Source: Axinella damicornis (taxonomy: Eukaryota > Porifera > Demospongiae > Axinellida > Axinellidae). From it: a DNA stretch of 64,000 nt. The position numbers and the translations under genes were made by a program. Each line of letters starts with the position of its first letter. Positions within the stretch are counted from its first letter, which is position 1. The notes below the pieces were generated by a model. The model worked only from the letters and a program-made list of their open reading frames with translations. It ran no database searches and was not told the origin of the DNA. Positions 32,631 to 44,872 of the stretch are shown one piece after another. The stretch lies in assembly GCA_963931865.1 (NCBI GenBank), contig OZ007511.1, positions 12,250,081 to 12,314,080 on the forward strand, written 5' to 3'.

Positions 32631-33240
32631 TCCAGCAATGTCCTTGGGAGATAGGTTCTGCGGCAGCAGAAAGGGCGGGACAGGGGGAGGTGGGTGGGTG
32701 CACCTGAAAGGTGCAAACAGCATGGCCGTGTCTGGGCTCCACTGGGAAGGCCATTTCTGCCGTTCTTGGCATAAATGGACTTAGAAAGTAGCTGTCTTGC
32801 CTTGTAGTCCCTCCATTTCCAGTGTTCATGGTCCGTTTTTAGCTACGGCAGGTCGGCATTTCTTGGGAGGCCTGATTGCAAGTTCGTTAATTGGCGGGTG
32901 TGGTTAAGTCATATATCTGCCTAGTATAGCTGAAATTACCTATGTGAGCAGTTTCGAGCCCAGCAATGCCAGGGAACAGAAATTAGGGTATGTTTAGGTG
33001 TTCTATAGACTGAAAATGACCTAGAGAAAGAAATTTGGGCCCTAAAGAGTTTTGACACTGCCCAAGTGTTCCAAGGGGTAAAAGTGTGACTGGGGCGGGA
33101 AAGGGGTCTATCTTACTTACAATACCCGATAGCTATGAATTCAATGGTGAACATTGTACATATAGCTATAAGGGCCTCAACCTACCAAAATGTGGAAGCC
33201 TGTCCACATTGCCTAATGAATTATTCATGATTGGTCTTCC

Positions 33241-33497
33241 CAGTTTCCAGTCCAGTATGTCCACCCACTCATCAGCTTCTGACTCACTGCTGGCAAACAT
33301 GAAGAACGTACGATAGGACGTTATCAGTCTGGGGAGGGAGGGAGGGAGCATGTGATAGGGGAGGGAGGGAGGGAGGGAGGGAGGGGGGGAGGGGGGGAGG
33401 GAGGGAGGGAGGGAGGGAGGGAGGGAGAGAGGGAGGGAGGGAGGGAGGGAGGGAGGGAGGGGGGAGGGGGGGGGGGGGGGGGGAAGGAGGGAGGGAG

Positions 33498-33531
<34 letters not shown>

Positions 33532-34166
33532 TGGAAGGGAGGGAGGCAGCTACATGTATGCTTCTTGCATGTTGATGTAGTGCCATGTTTGCAATGAGTT
33601 CCCATATCCGAGTCTCCACTGATGATCGGCTGGTTGTCAAAGTGTTCCATGAGAGTATCAGCGTCCGGAAACTTCCCAAGACCAAAACAGAAGTGGCGTC
33701 CATCCCAGATGACACGATAGTGCTTCACAGTGTTCTTACATCTGTAGGTAGAAGGGAAGGAGAGGTGGGAGGGAGAGGTGGGGGAAGGGGAGAGGAGGGC
33801 AGGAGGGGGGACAAGAGGAGGAGGCCGCAGAGAGAGAATGGGGGAGGAGATAGAAGGGAGAGGGAGAGGAGGATAAGATGGGAGTCAAACTAAGAGACCG
33901 TTGGGGTATACAGATGGGGTACCTCACAGTGCAGTGAGTCAGCTGATCACATGACCTACCTCACTGAGAATGTCAGGGGGTCAGCTGATCACATGACCTA
34001 CCTCACTGAGAATGTCAGGGGGTCAGCTGATCACATGACCTACCTCACTGAGAATTTCAGGAGGTCAGCTGATCACATGGCACACCTCACAGAGAATGTC
34101 AGGGGGTTGCGTTGGTTAAGCTGACTGTCACATGACTTACCTCACAGAGAGTGTTAGTGAGTCAGT
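33241..34166 (-). pseudogene. DAPP1-like: DAPP1-like fragment, U2 copy
   Basis: It has the same exon loss as the U1 copy, with second SH2 exon 33608-33741 and last PH exon 33241-33328 either side of one array. Two further lesions are visible: the donor after the SH2 exon reads ATATGG instead of GTATGG, and the donor after the PH exon reads GGAAGA instead of GTAAGA. The first SH2 exon is cut at 34166 by the TIR element that begins at 34167. This copy cannot make an SH2+PH protein. Confidence 0.85.
33331..33546. repeat. GGGA array with long poly-G
   Basis: A fused GGGA array as in U1, but containing two uninterrupted G runs of about 20-30 bases (33465-33530). Confidence 0.95.
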
Positions 34167-34559
34167 GTCGTGACGCAAGCGTACGCGTTTACGCTTAGAT
34201 TTCCTGTTTTCATTGCAACGCTCACGCCCACGCAGTATGCAAATCACGCTTTTTGATTTCGAGGTCCGGTTACTTGCTGGGTCACCACGACCGTATACTT
34301 CGTTTCTAAAGCACGAAACCGGGAATGCAAAATAACCGAAGACAGAGCTTTCTTACGGTATCTGACAGGCAGGGGTGCTGATTTCAGCATGCACGCTATG
34401 AAGAATCACCCGAAAGAAGGACGCTCCGTCTTCAACGTTGGCACATTTTCGTTTCTTGGCTTCCAAAGATTTAAAACCAGTTCTAGTGGATAGAGTAGAC
34501 TTGAAAGTACAACCATGCCAAAAAGATTGCGTGTTCCACAATGTATAGTGTCATTACAC

Positions 34560-35110
34560 TCCTGGTATAGAGAAAATTGTGCCGCGTAATGTAATGTAAA
34601 TAATGTAATAAACGTTTGACTATTTCCGAATGGCCTACAAAGATTCTGACTACACCGTCGTGATCGCTATGATGCAGTGACACAAAATCAAAATAATTGT
34701 GCTGAAACTCACCTTGGCGGTGGAGATACAAGCGCTTTTGTCTCGCCGTGGCCACCATTGCTCGAGCGCTCTCTCCGCGACTTCCGGTGGCAGTACCGTT
34801 CTTAGGAAAGGCACACGAAGATTCTGACCACACAGCCGTGATCGCTGTCGTTAACTGACGCTTACATGCCAAAAACTCACCGTGCTGGCTAAGTTGTGAG
34901 TGCTGTCTTGTCTTCCTTTTGGTCGCCATTGCTCGCGATCGACTGAGCCACGTGGCATGTGCGTTAATTGGAACGAATTGCAATAATTAGCTTCGCTACG
35001 GCGAGGCAACCGCGGCGTTGCAACGGCTAACAGGAGAAATTAATCTTGGTAGTGGAGTTGTGAGTGCTTTTGTCTTCCCTTCAGCCGCCATTGCTAGAGC
35101 GCTCTCTTCA
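34560..35110 (-). repeat. Threefold repeat, each with ATG context
   Basis: Three related blocks contain AGCAATGG followed by (GT)GGCC- or GCGACC-type codons: ATG at 35091, 34929 and 34758. The last two soon reach a strong donor (CAC|GTGAGT-like and CAAG|GTGAGT). They look like duplicated leader exons or promoters inside the TIR element. One long minus-strand frame (34483-34983) passes through two of them. Confidence 0.35.
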
Positions 35111-37362
35111 ACTTTCAAAGTTTCATTGCCACAAAGACTATGACTACCCAGCTACTTGCAACCGGTTGCATCGCGGCTACCAGGAGTGCGGTTGCCCCTC
35201 GAAAATAAATAATATAATTTGATACACAAAAACCCATGTGTCGGAACATGCATATGCACATCCACACAGACAGAGAACCCTCTGTGGCACATACAATCGA
35301 TTCTCTTTTGTTTGGCTAATAGTAAATACGGCCACACACTGAAATTATAAATATTGGGTGAGTGGACGAATCGTGGACAGGAGGTAATTGCTCTCCAGTT
35401 GCGCCTCAGTGTCAAGTGCCTTGGAGAACAGAGAGAAATGCATCCTCTGTGCATGGAAGGAGAAAAGGAAGTACATCTTTAAACCAGGGGAGCACACAGC
35501 CTCACCCCTAGGCCTCTGCCCAGATTTTAACTCGCAGCCATGCGAGATAAAATCTGGGCGGATGCCTGGGAACGAGGCTAACGCCTAGGTAGTAGTAGTA
35601 CTACCGTTCACTTTTTTGCCGACGCAATCCCCCTTTTTGCCTTGACCTGCGAACCAACAACCAACCATGACGTCATAAAGACGTGTGCGTAGTATACGGA
35701 GGTATACGGTCCAAGAAATAAGATATACGGAGGTGCACGAGTAATGGACACGTGCAATGAAGGTTGACGAGCGCGTTGGCGATCCGAGGCCGTGGAAGAA
35801 GCGCGTCCTCCTACGGGGCAGATCTCTCATCACTGAGCGTATATCACGTCAGAAAACACTTGGCTGGGTCGAATCACTTGAAGGTACAGGCAGCGAGTGG
35901 GCTGCGGGCGCCCGCGTCCACCCGAAGAGGACGCCTGTGGTGCAGCGCCTGTGCGCAGACCTGAATTTGAGGTAGCGAGAGGGCCTAGAGGGGGATAGGG
36001 AGGCGGTTTTGACGGCATAAAAGGCTAGAATCACTGCAAGTACCAAATTGCCACTCCGAGTACTTTTTTGCCTGAGGGGAGAAACAACCAACCAACTAAA
36101 GTGGCATTGCGTCTGGCAATTTGGTAACTGTGGCCCCGTGAGTACTAGTATAGAGGTGAGGGCAGCATTGAAGGATACCACAGTACAGCAAACTAAGTTC
36201 GTACCAAAGTGGAAAGGTACACACAAAGCTCAGGTGACAAACCCCATAAGAAGTTTGACTCAGCCGTATCCATGCAAACCCATCCTTGTCATCATGTACC
36301 GCTATCAGTTGCTACACTAATCCTGGCTTTCTGACTGTCATGCAGTTTACCGAGGGCGTATGATATGGCTTGGTTGAACAGAGCCGCATCTTGTAGATAT
36401 ACACATGTAAACAACTCCCATGATTAAGGTCATGCAACACGGACTAGTATAACAAGGGGAGCCACACATACGCAAACAGTGGATATCAGGCGCTCTTCTC
36501 CCTGCACCGAGTGCGCATGTCTGGGAACGAGGCTAACACTTTTCTTTAGCTACCTAGCCCTACTCACGGCACTGCACTCTCAGGAATGGGAACCCACACT
36601 ATAGAATGCCAGACAGTCTTAGCTGGCAACACTGCTGAACTTATTTGCAAGACTGTTCTATTTGTAGTGCAACACCTGCAACACGATAGGTCATTACTAT
36701 ATTTGCTGTAGGTATGCCACATCTTATGCATGAGGGCATATGGAGTCCCTAGTGCTCTCGTACAAGCACAGGCCACGTACATGTCCAGCCTCCAACCCCA
36801 ATGCTTCTGCAGGTGCTCTGAACACAGGCGAGGCAAGAAGCCAACTGGGAGAACCCTTTCACAGATTACTCGCACATGAAATGGTGCCTCCTAAATCCAC
36901 ACAGCACAGACGTCCACACAACACTTCAACAACGTCAGCCAATTTACATCACAAACTTGGAAAGTAGGACCTAAATGAAAACAAACAGTTTCAAGTTGCC
37001 ATCAGAAAGCTTTTCATCAGACTTCACAAGAGTACATGTACATAGCTGTTCATCCAACACGGCAAACGGTAACATTCTAACAGTGTGAATCAGTGAAAAT
37101 AGGCACTACACACATAATAAGTAATCAGCCAATTCAGTGAGCACCATTAGCCATGCAGCAAGGCCTACTACTACATACAGAGCTGGGAAGGCATGGGTAC
37201 AAGGTAATTTATACAGCCTGCTACATGTGGTTAACTCTGTGTGGTATTAAACGCCACACAAAAAACATTGGCACAAATTCGTTTCATAGAATTTTCCTCC
37301 ATCATACTACTTTTATTTGACAGTCAATACACAGAACAACAGAAAAATGCACCCAGACTTAC

Positions 37363-37628
37363 TGTTCCGAGTACGCGCTGTCCAGGATAGGTCGAGATAA
37401 CGCTCTGGGCTTCACATCCAGGTAAGTGGTCAGCTGGTTTTCCGTCCAATAGTGCCGTAAGTACGTGCAAAGATGCGCCAAAGCCCTGCCTAAAACCTTC
37501 TCTTGGCATTGCTGTAATCTCTGGGCCAATTCTTTTATAGAAAGAACGTCTACTGCTTCGGTGAGAGACTTCTTGCACACCAACAGCCAAATCTGCCTCG
37601 TGTCAGCCATATTGATTGACACGCCCAT
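37363..37628 (-). CDS. Candidate first exon in the TIR element
   Basis: ATG 48 nt inside the right end opens MGVSINMADTRQIWLLV, then KSLTEAVDVLSIKELAQRL and HYWTENQLTTYLDVKPRAL, ending GAACA|GTAAGT, a consensus donor. The 88 residues are mostly helical and hydrophilic. It may be the start of the element's own protein. No continuing exon could be assigned in 34200-37300. Confidence 0.4.
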
Positions 37629-37795
37629 TTCCGCTGCAAATAAAAGTCTTCCGGTTACCTACGCTTGCGTCACGACCATTATTCAATTCCTCAGTATTCT
37701 CAGAGAATTATCTCCACAATTCTCAACACTAATTCGTATACATAAAATGCTGACTTTACAACTCTTGCTGAGAAAGGAAAGTTAGCTATTACATG

Positions 37796-38154
37796 CAGAG
37801 GCGGCGCCGCCGGTCCGGCTGGTCCGGCTTTGGCCGGACCACTTTTCCAGCCGACCTGATTATAATATCACGTGCAGTGTAGTCACGCATAATCTACTTA
37901 TATAATTATGCAGACTCGGCAATGGCATCTGTTTCTCGTCCTAGTTGTGGGCCTACCATTGAAACTCCAGTGGACCACAGCAGCCAAGGTCTTTTCTTTC
38001 CCAAAACGGCCATTTTGATGCTACGAGAGCGCTTCCTCATCGCTGAAAATACATGCGAAAAAATTTTTCCGCGCTTCGCGCGGACAGATAGGCGCTTCGC
38101 GCTTCTGCGCTACAAATGGGCCGTACCACTTCTTCTATGCCGCTGCCGCCCCTG
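37796..38154. mobile_element. 359-bp MITE, ends CAGAGGCGGC / GCCGCCCCTG
   Basis: 10-bp inverted ends have one mismatch. ACATG is repeated at 37791-37795 and 38155-38159; if the shared CA is counted, the repeat is ACATGCA. U1 at 11590-11605 is the empty site (CTATTACATGCATATTC). CAGGGGCGGC-type ends are hAT-like, though an 8-bp duplication would be expected. The interior repeats GGTCCGGC and GCTTCGCGC. Confidence 0.75.
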
Positions 38155-39650
38155 ACATGCATATTCTCTCACTACAGCAGTTACCTTGCATGCTTATTTT
38201 CTAATCCTGTATGCAAGACAGAAAATCAGTAGAAAAGAAGGCCAAACCAATGTAAGGAACTGACTGTGATGGCAAATAGAAGATGCTCACACGCAAATAA
38301 AACACTCACTGTTTTAGCACTCACATCAGTGTATTGTGAATGCCTGATGTGCAAAGGTCATGATCAGCACGTACACTTTCATCCCTCCTATGTTTCATCA
38401 GAAACATGTCAGAAAAAGTGTTTCAAAAATGGATAGCTAAAAATGGAAAAGTGTTTCAAAAATGGTTAGCTAATGCATGTCTATTGCATGCATCCCACCT
38501 CATAGCTAGCTACCACGTTTTTCAGGTTACTTGCTCGATACAAAATTGAAATGAAAAACATCATGTGACTTCAGTAAATCCACCAAGATGTCACGTGACA
38601 ACTTGGTGGGTTCAAGTCATGTGATAATTTGCATTCTGATTTTGGATCTAGCAAGCAACCTGAAAAACACCGTACTAACATTAGCGAAGCACTCAGGTGG
38701 AATCGTCTAGTACCATTTTACGTGTATCTTTTAAGTGGTTCTCTGAATCATGATAGCTGAAAGATGAAACCATGCATGCATAATGAAAGTATATGGCGTT
38801 GTATAAGCCCGAGAGATCACTGCCTGCATGGATCTCTCCCTATAGAAGCTGCTGGCTGAAATGGATTTGCATCACAGCCATACTATTAATGGAGAGGGTT
38901 CAGAACCTATAATCCTACGGGCTGTTCTGTATAGCTAGCTACTATCACTCTTGTGCTAGGGTCCAGGATGAAGAGGTATTCAGAGTGCCATTGTATGGGT
39001 AGCATGCAATTAGACTTTATGGGTTCGATTCACGAGTTTCACCACAACATTTGGTCACAATGTCACAGGTGAATGTTGAGGTAGCTATGCATTGTTCAAA
39101 GAGGCTCAGAAATGTGAGAATTGGAGTATTATTCTGGGTCACCATTTGCATTACTGTCAGATATTACTTTCTACTGACTGCCTTAACTCTTGCTGCTTCT
39201 ATTGAACAAGTTTGGTACAAAGCTTGGACAAAGATATTCACTTCATTTTTATCTCTGCTCAGCCTCAAGGATCACACATCGTTAACTATAAAGTGAACTA
39301 GAGAAATGCCCTTTACAATATCATGATGATTCAATTGTGTACAAAAAATGTAGACATCTCACCCCCACTGGCCATGGCTACAGTGATTTTTAACAAAACG
39401 AGGTATTGAACCACATGCAGCAATAGCTTTGCGCCTTTAGCCTGCTTGGAAGGGGTCCGGAGAGGAGCACCTAGCTACATATCTGGGGGAGGTGCACTCT
39501 GGTAGAAACAATGATCGTCAGAAACTACCGTAACAATGTTCATACGATATCTAATGACATATGTAGAGAATCTGATGGGTTACACAAGTGGAGCATCATT
39601 TTACATTTATTAGTTTAGTAGTATATACAATAGCTGCACAATACGTCCTC

Positions 39651-42323
39651 CTAATTGATTGAGCCATAAGTGTACACAGGTGGTATTGGTCCTTGCACTG
39701 CAGAAGTAACGTTGGCGTTAGCTTGCTCAGACACTGACAGCAGAGGCCTGTTATACTGATCGGGACTAACTATTCGATGAGGGAGTGGATCCTCTTGAGC
39801 ACCTTCTGTTTGCTTTCCTGTATGTATGCACTTCAGCAAAGCACCAACTCTTCCTGCAACGTATTGTGCTATCCACTTTCCTTTCAGATGTCTGTAGGTG
39901 ATACTCAGCAGGAGGGCAAGCTGTGGTAGACTGCAGGTAATCACATATATGAGTGCCAGTGTTTCATTTCTTGAGGGCAGGAGGTACTGGAATGTGATAA
40001 GTAATAGTGACAGAAACCCCAATAGACCTAGTAGTAAACCGTCCAACACATTCATGTAGTTTTTCTTGTAGGGTTGTACAATTAGTATGAACGTGGATAA
40101 ACCCAGAAGCATCAGTGCACGCATCAACCAGCCTATTACTGGATTTATATGGTAATTGGCCAGGAGGAGTACGAAACGAAACAGCAAATAGACTCCAGAC
40201 ATTGATCGGAAATCCCATCCTCCGGTGACACCATTTTTGTAACATCCTTGAAATGCTTCCACAAACGTGTTCAGTGCGTGCCACCGTCTCTTAGTAAAGC
40301 AGTTGAGACACCTGTTGAATACTTTGCATGGGTAGAAAATCAGCAGAAGTGGAGGGAGAAAAGTAAACAGTAAGATAAGAAAAGCTATGGTGGCAAACGG
40401 AAGATGTTCCTCACTTAAAAACCGCACAGTAGCATCCACATGGAGGACACATGAAGTTCCTGATGCAGGCTCACCATCAGCATTATGTATACATGTTGTT
40501 TGGAACAAATACAATGACACAATCACAAGCTTGGAGTAAGACAGAAGAAGAAATGTGGCGAAGACGTCAATAAGGGATGCTTTGGAATCCCACCTCCTTC
40601 TAACATTAACACAACATCTGTGAAATGGTTTCCATAGCCAGACAAATGGTCTGAAGTTGTGTCCATGTAGTTCAACACAAGCATATGTAAGTGCAATGAG
40701 CAGTAGTGGATAGAAAGCAGAAACGTATTGGAGGGCAAGCACATGCATGTTCTTGAGGCCTTGGCTCACGCAAAATGGTGGTATGACATAACGGAAGAAG
40801 TCCAGGTTCCAGAATCCGTAGCATGTGAGAATGACTTTGAACACAGCAAGTGAGGTTTTATCTAGTTCTGACATTAAGGCTCCATGAAAACCTGGGTCCT
40901 GATTTAGAACAATCACCACTAACTGACTGAACATGACAAAGCAGTTCATTGGTGCAGATGTGATACAGATTCGCAGTGTGAGAACTGCAAAGTAAAATAT
41001 TGTTGCAGGAACAAATTCTACTAGTATGTATAGCATCCACCCGTAGCTGATCTCTGAGCAGTTTGCACAGACATAGCCAAAGGTAGCAACCGAAGTGCCA
41101 AACCCATCGATACAATCCCTGCACAGGAGCCCATCTCTATTCAGTGGGGCACAGAAGACATCGTTCAGATCAGATACATTTCGCGGTAGAGCTAGGTATC
41201 TGTGATCTACTATGTTGCTGTAGTAAACATAAGGACAACCACTGAATGATATACCGTTAGCGTCTGATTTTTCAGAACAGCTGTTGTTGCATGTCATGCA
41301 GTGACCCAACACTAGGTAGGACTGTTGTTGCACTTGATCACACATGATGACATCTCTAATATTCTTCCTGCACACGCAATGAGGGCATCCTCCTCCGGTA
41401 CTGGCTGAGTTGTTGCTGGGCACAAACCATGTGGGACAGTTGTCAATACTTGTGGACTCAGATGCTGCCGCTGCCGTCTGTATTGAAAGTGTATAAGTGT
41501 AGTAGACTGACTAAGTATGGGACTCTGTATACAGTTACTATAGCACTAGGTTGACTTGTGTGCCAATATGTTAACGACACTAGTGTAATAATCATTCGGA
41601 GTGTGCATCTGCTAAACACTTGCATGGAAAACAAGGATTTATTTTCGGTCATGACCACTAGAATTGGCAAAAGTTTTCTTGCCAATGAAGAAAGTGTGCA
41701 CAATTAAATGGGATTACATTCATTCATCTTGCAAAAATCGCATTACATTTCGAGGCGAGAGTATAGAATTGCCTAATTTCATAGCTATATACAGCTAGAA
41801 TCATCTGTTATCCCATCATAAGTGTATACTTTGCAGAGGAATTGAATGTGGCCATGTATCATCAATGTCACTATTTTTAAATCAGGCTATGAACCTGCCA
41901 TGTGTGTGACATGAGACTGGAGGACAGACCTTCTTTTGGTGGAGCGTGGACATTTTTTTTTTGCTGGACTACGTGAATTGCTTCGAAGATAAAAATTTAA
42001 TATCTCAAACGAAACTACTGGACTGTTTTGCTGTCAGTCAGATTATCCGTAACTCCCTCTCAAGAGTGTTTTTAGATGTCTCTTGGCAATGTACATAGTA
42101 ACAAGTTTCAATAATTCGGAACCTCCTACAGCTTATATATATAGGGTCTCGTCAATTCATCCATTCCACTTCTACAGCCAATCACACAATGACATGAACG
42201 ACATGCAAATCTACACTGTGATCTGGTTAGAGTAATGGGACTAATTACAGTGCCTCATGGTGCCCTCACCTTACAGAGGATGGCAATATGTATGGTCAGC
42301 ACCACCACCTGTAGCACATACAT
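39651..42323 (-). CDS. Multipass membrane protein with Cys-rich ectodomain, gene A3 (U2 copy of A1)
   Basis: Exon 1 is 42270-42323 (MYVLQVVVLTIHIAILCK) and exon 2 is 39651-41477, phase 0, 626 aa. It differs from A1 at about four residues in the large exon: R/H in the LGxCMTC motif, A/G in SDAN, A/V in FGYACANC, and R/G in the final YTYxSIN. Splice sites and the downstream AATAAA are conserved. No lesion is visible, so both copies look functional or very young. Confidence 0.85.
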
Positions 42324-43082
42324 TGCACTGACCTAGCAGGAAACAAATTAATCCATCTCAATTGCTGTGTTATCTCAGTTGCAGATAAACTGTAGATATA
42401 AAATAATAAGTGCATCCTAATTTGGGCTAGTGAAATGACGGGGTTGCAATTGCAGACTGTCAGATTAATTCACAAGACAGCCACTCCTCTGCTGCTCATG
42501 CACGCACTGCACTGCTTCTGCATTCACTTTGGTGTAATTCTATGCCTCCTAGTAAACCTCTATAATGCATGCAATGCAGCTACTGATTTACGACATACTT
42601 GCTCTGCTGTCCTTTCTTGTAGTACCCTGATCTAACCAGCACCTACGTTGAATGCCTATCAAAAAAAATAAAAATCACTAGCAGCTATTAATAATCAGAT
42701 ATACACATTGTGCCATAATAGTTATACTGATGTAAACTAAAGTTGATTCCTAGCTCTAGAAATGTGATGTGCTAACTTACATCAACTCTCCTGTCTTGTT
42801 CTTATACCAGCAGTATAGTCTAGCCAACTGCGACACACACAGCCAAAATCAAATTCCAGGAAGCAATTTGTCTGCAAACGAGTCAATGCAGCTAGCTACC
42901 AGTCTTTACTTTCTCCAACTCCCTCTGCAGCTGTAAATAGCCACCTCACTACTGTTCACATTAATTTCACAAAGTTCCAGAAAGTATATACTAGGCATTA
43001 TTTATAGCCATGGCAGGTGCAGAATTGTCAGTATTTAACGCATAAAGTTGGGTGGTTTACCTGCAGCTCTATTGCTGTCATC

Positions 43083-43423
43083 CTAAGTTCTACGCATGCA
43101 TGTCATAAGATTTCTGTGTGCCTTTTTCAGTGATTCATGCAATTGATTAAAAAAATTGGTGCAATCCCCTAGCAGCCCCACTCTGGTTGTTTGTGAGCAA
43201 GTTTCCTCTTTCACTTTCAGTAGCTCATTGTATGTGTCGGATTTATATTGTGGACAACTGCATAATTGTGAAACACTTGCTGGTGTTACAATTTTACTCC
43301 ATGCAGTAGTGACACCAGTTTGTAGCATGCAGCCTTGAAGAAGTGCTTTGACAACTGTGTGCAAATACGAGCCACATTCTCTCACTACAGCAGTTACCTT
43401 GCATGCTGCCGGATTTTCTAATC
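43083..43423 (-). CDS. Putative terminal exon, small Cys-rich protein (U2 copy)
   Basis: Identical in protein sequence to 16779-17119 from RECGSYLHT to the stop. The acceptor TGCATGCAG is conserved. It sits between genes A4 and A3 as in U1. Confidence 0.4.
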
Positions 43424-44872
43424 CTGCATGCAGGAGTAGAAGATCAGCAGAAAACTGGTGATGTAGCTACTGCATGCAGCTGGTTATCCTCCCACCCATT
43501 CGGCTGCAGCAGCTTAGCCTCACCCTCTCTCACTCCACATGACCTTTGAACCGAGCGAAGGAAAGCAGGAGAGCCCGGTACCTCTCGAACATTATTGTAC
43601 CACAATGTGGAGAAGATCATGGTTCTGCACATCCACCCTCAGACTCTTTCCAGCCTTTTCCGTGCAATGTTTTTTAGGAACTTCCTGTTTCACAATATTG
43701 GATAGATAATGATGTCATATAAGTATGTACTAGCTCACTGTGTGTTTGCATATTGCCTGATAAGCACTGCCAAAGAGTAGTTGAAAAGTCATGTTTTGTA
43801 TAATTCACTCTGGTGAAAGTCTGATAATAAAATGGCAAAATTCTTGGATGTGTAGACTATGGGCTTCAATTAATATTGAATTTTGGGAGGTCATAACTCG
43901 AACGCCATACATCATACTCACTTCTAATCTGGGATGGAGTCCACCTGCATCCATACATGGTGGCCACTCACCAAGGGATTGTTGTTGTCATACCAACAGA
44001 AACCTGGCATTTCCTAATAGATAGCTTCATGATGATTAAGCAGGCTGTTTTGCATTCACAAGCTTTTATTGCAACATTTGAACATGATGTCTGATGTCAG
44101 AGGCGAATGCTGCAGTATGCATGGTTCAAAGAAGCTCAGAAATGTGATTTCCAACACAGAATGGGAGCATATTCTGGGTCACCATTTGCATTACTGTATA
44201 ATCAACTGACTGCGTGCAGAGGACAGCCATAGCTACTCTTGCTGCTTCTATTAAACAAGTTTGTTACCAAGCTAGGACAAAGTGACTCATGGCTTCAAAT
44301 TTATTTTTAACTCTGCTCAGCCTTGAGGATCACGTAATTATTTGTATCACATTACACTATGGAAGGAACTACAGAAATGTACAATGATTCTATTGTATAC
44401 AAAGAAAGCAGGCATCTCACAAGTTAGTCTTTAAAAGGACGTAATGTGTCTCGGCATGACTTTGTATCAGCACGCAGAGGACGTGGCAGCTGATCATGAC
44501 ACTTTAGCTTCTTGATGTCACTGTTGTCATTTCTTTCAGGAATTGAAATTATGATACTGCATGTGTCTAGCATTGTTCCCAGGTGCTCAGAATAGGGAGA
44601 AGAGCACTACATTTGGTGGGTAATTACCTAGCTATGCACTCTGCAATGACCATCAGGAACTACTATAATAATGTTTTTTTACCAGCTAGTCTGGTTGATC
44701 GATGCACCATGCAGGCTACATAAGTAGGCGTGGCGACTGAAATTTAAATGACTGAATTCAAACGGTATGACATAATGCATATAGAGAATCTGATGTATAG
44801 AGGTGAGATACACAAGTAAATAATTTGGAGCATCACCTACACTAGTAATGTAATAGTGCATGATCCAACCTC

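Larger units (their letters stand above)
34167..37676. mobile_element. 3.5-kb element with 17-bp inverted ends
   Basis: The left end, GTCGTGACGCAAGCGTA (34167-34183), and the right end (37660-37676) are perfect inverted repeats. It lies at the R/S junction of U2 where U1 has about 40 bp of other sequence, so insertion came with a small deletion or rearrangement, and no target duplication is seen. The interior has mainly minus-strand frames, a threefold repeat near 34560-35100, and a candidate first exon next to the right end. I did not recognise a transposase. Confidence 0.65.
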
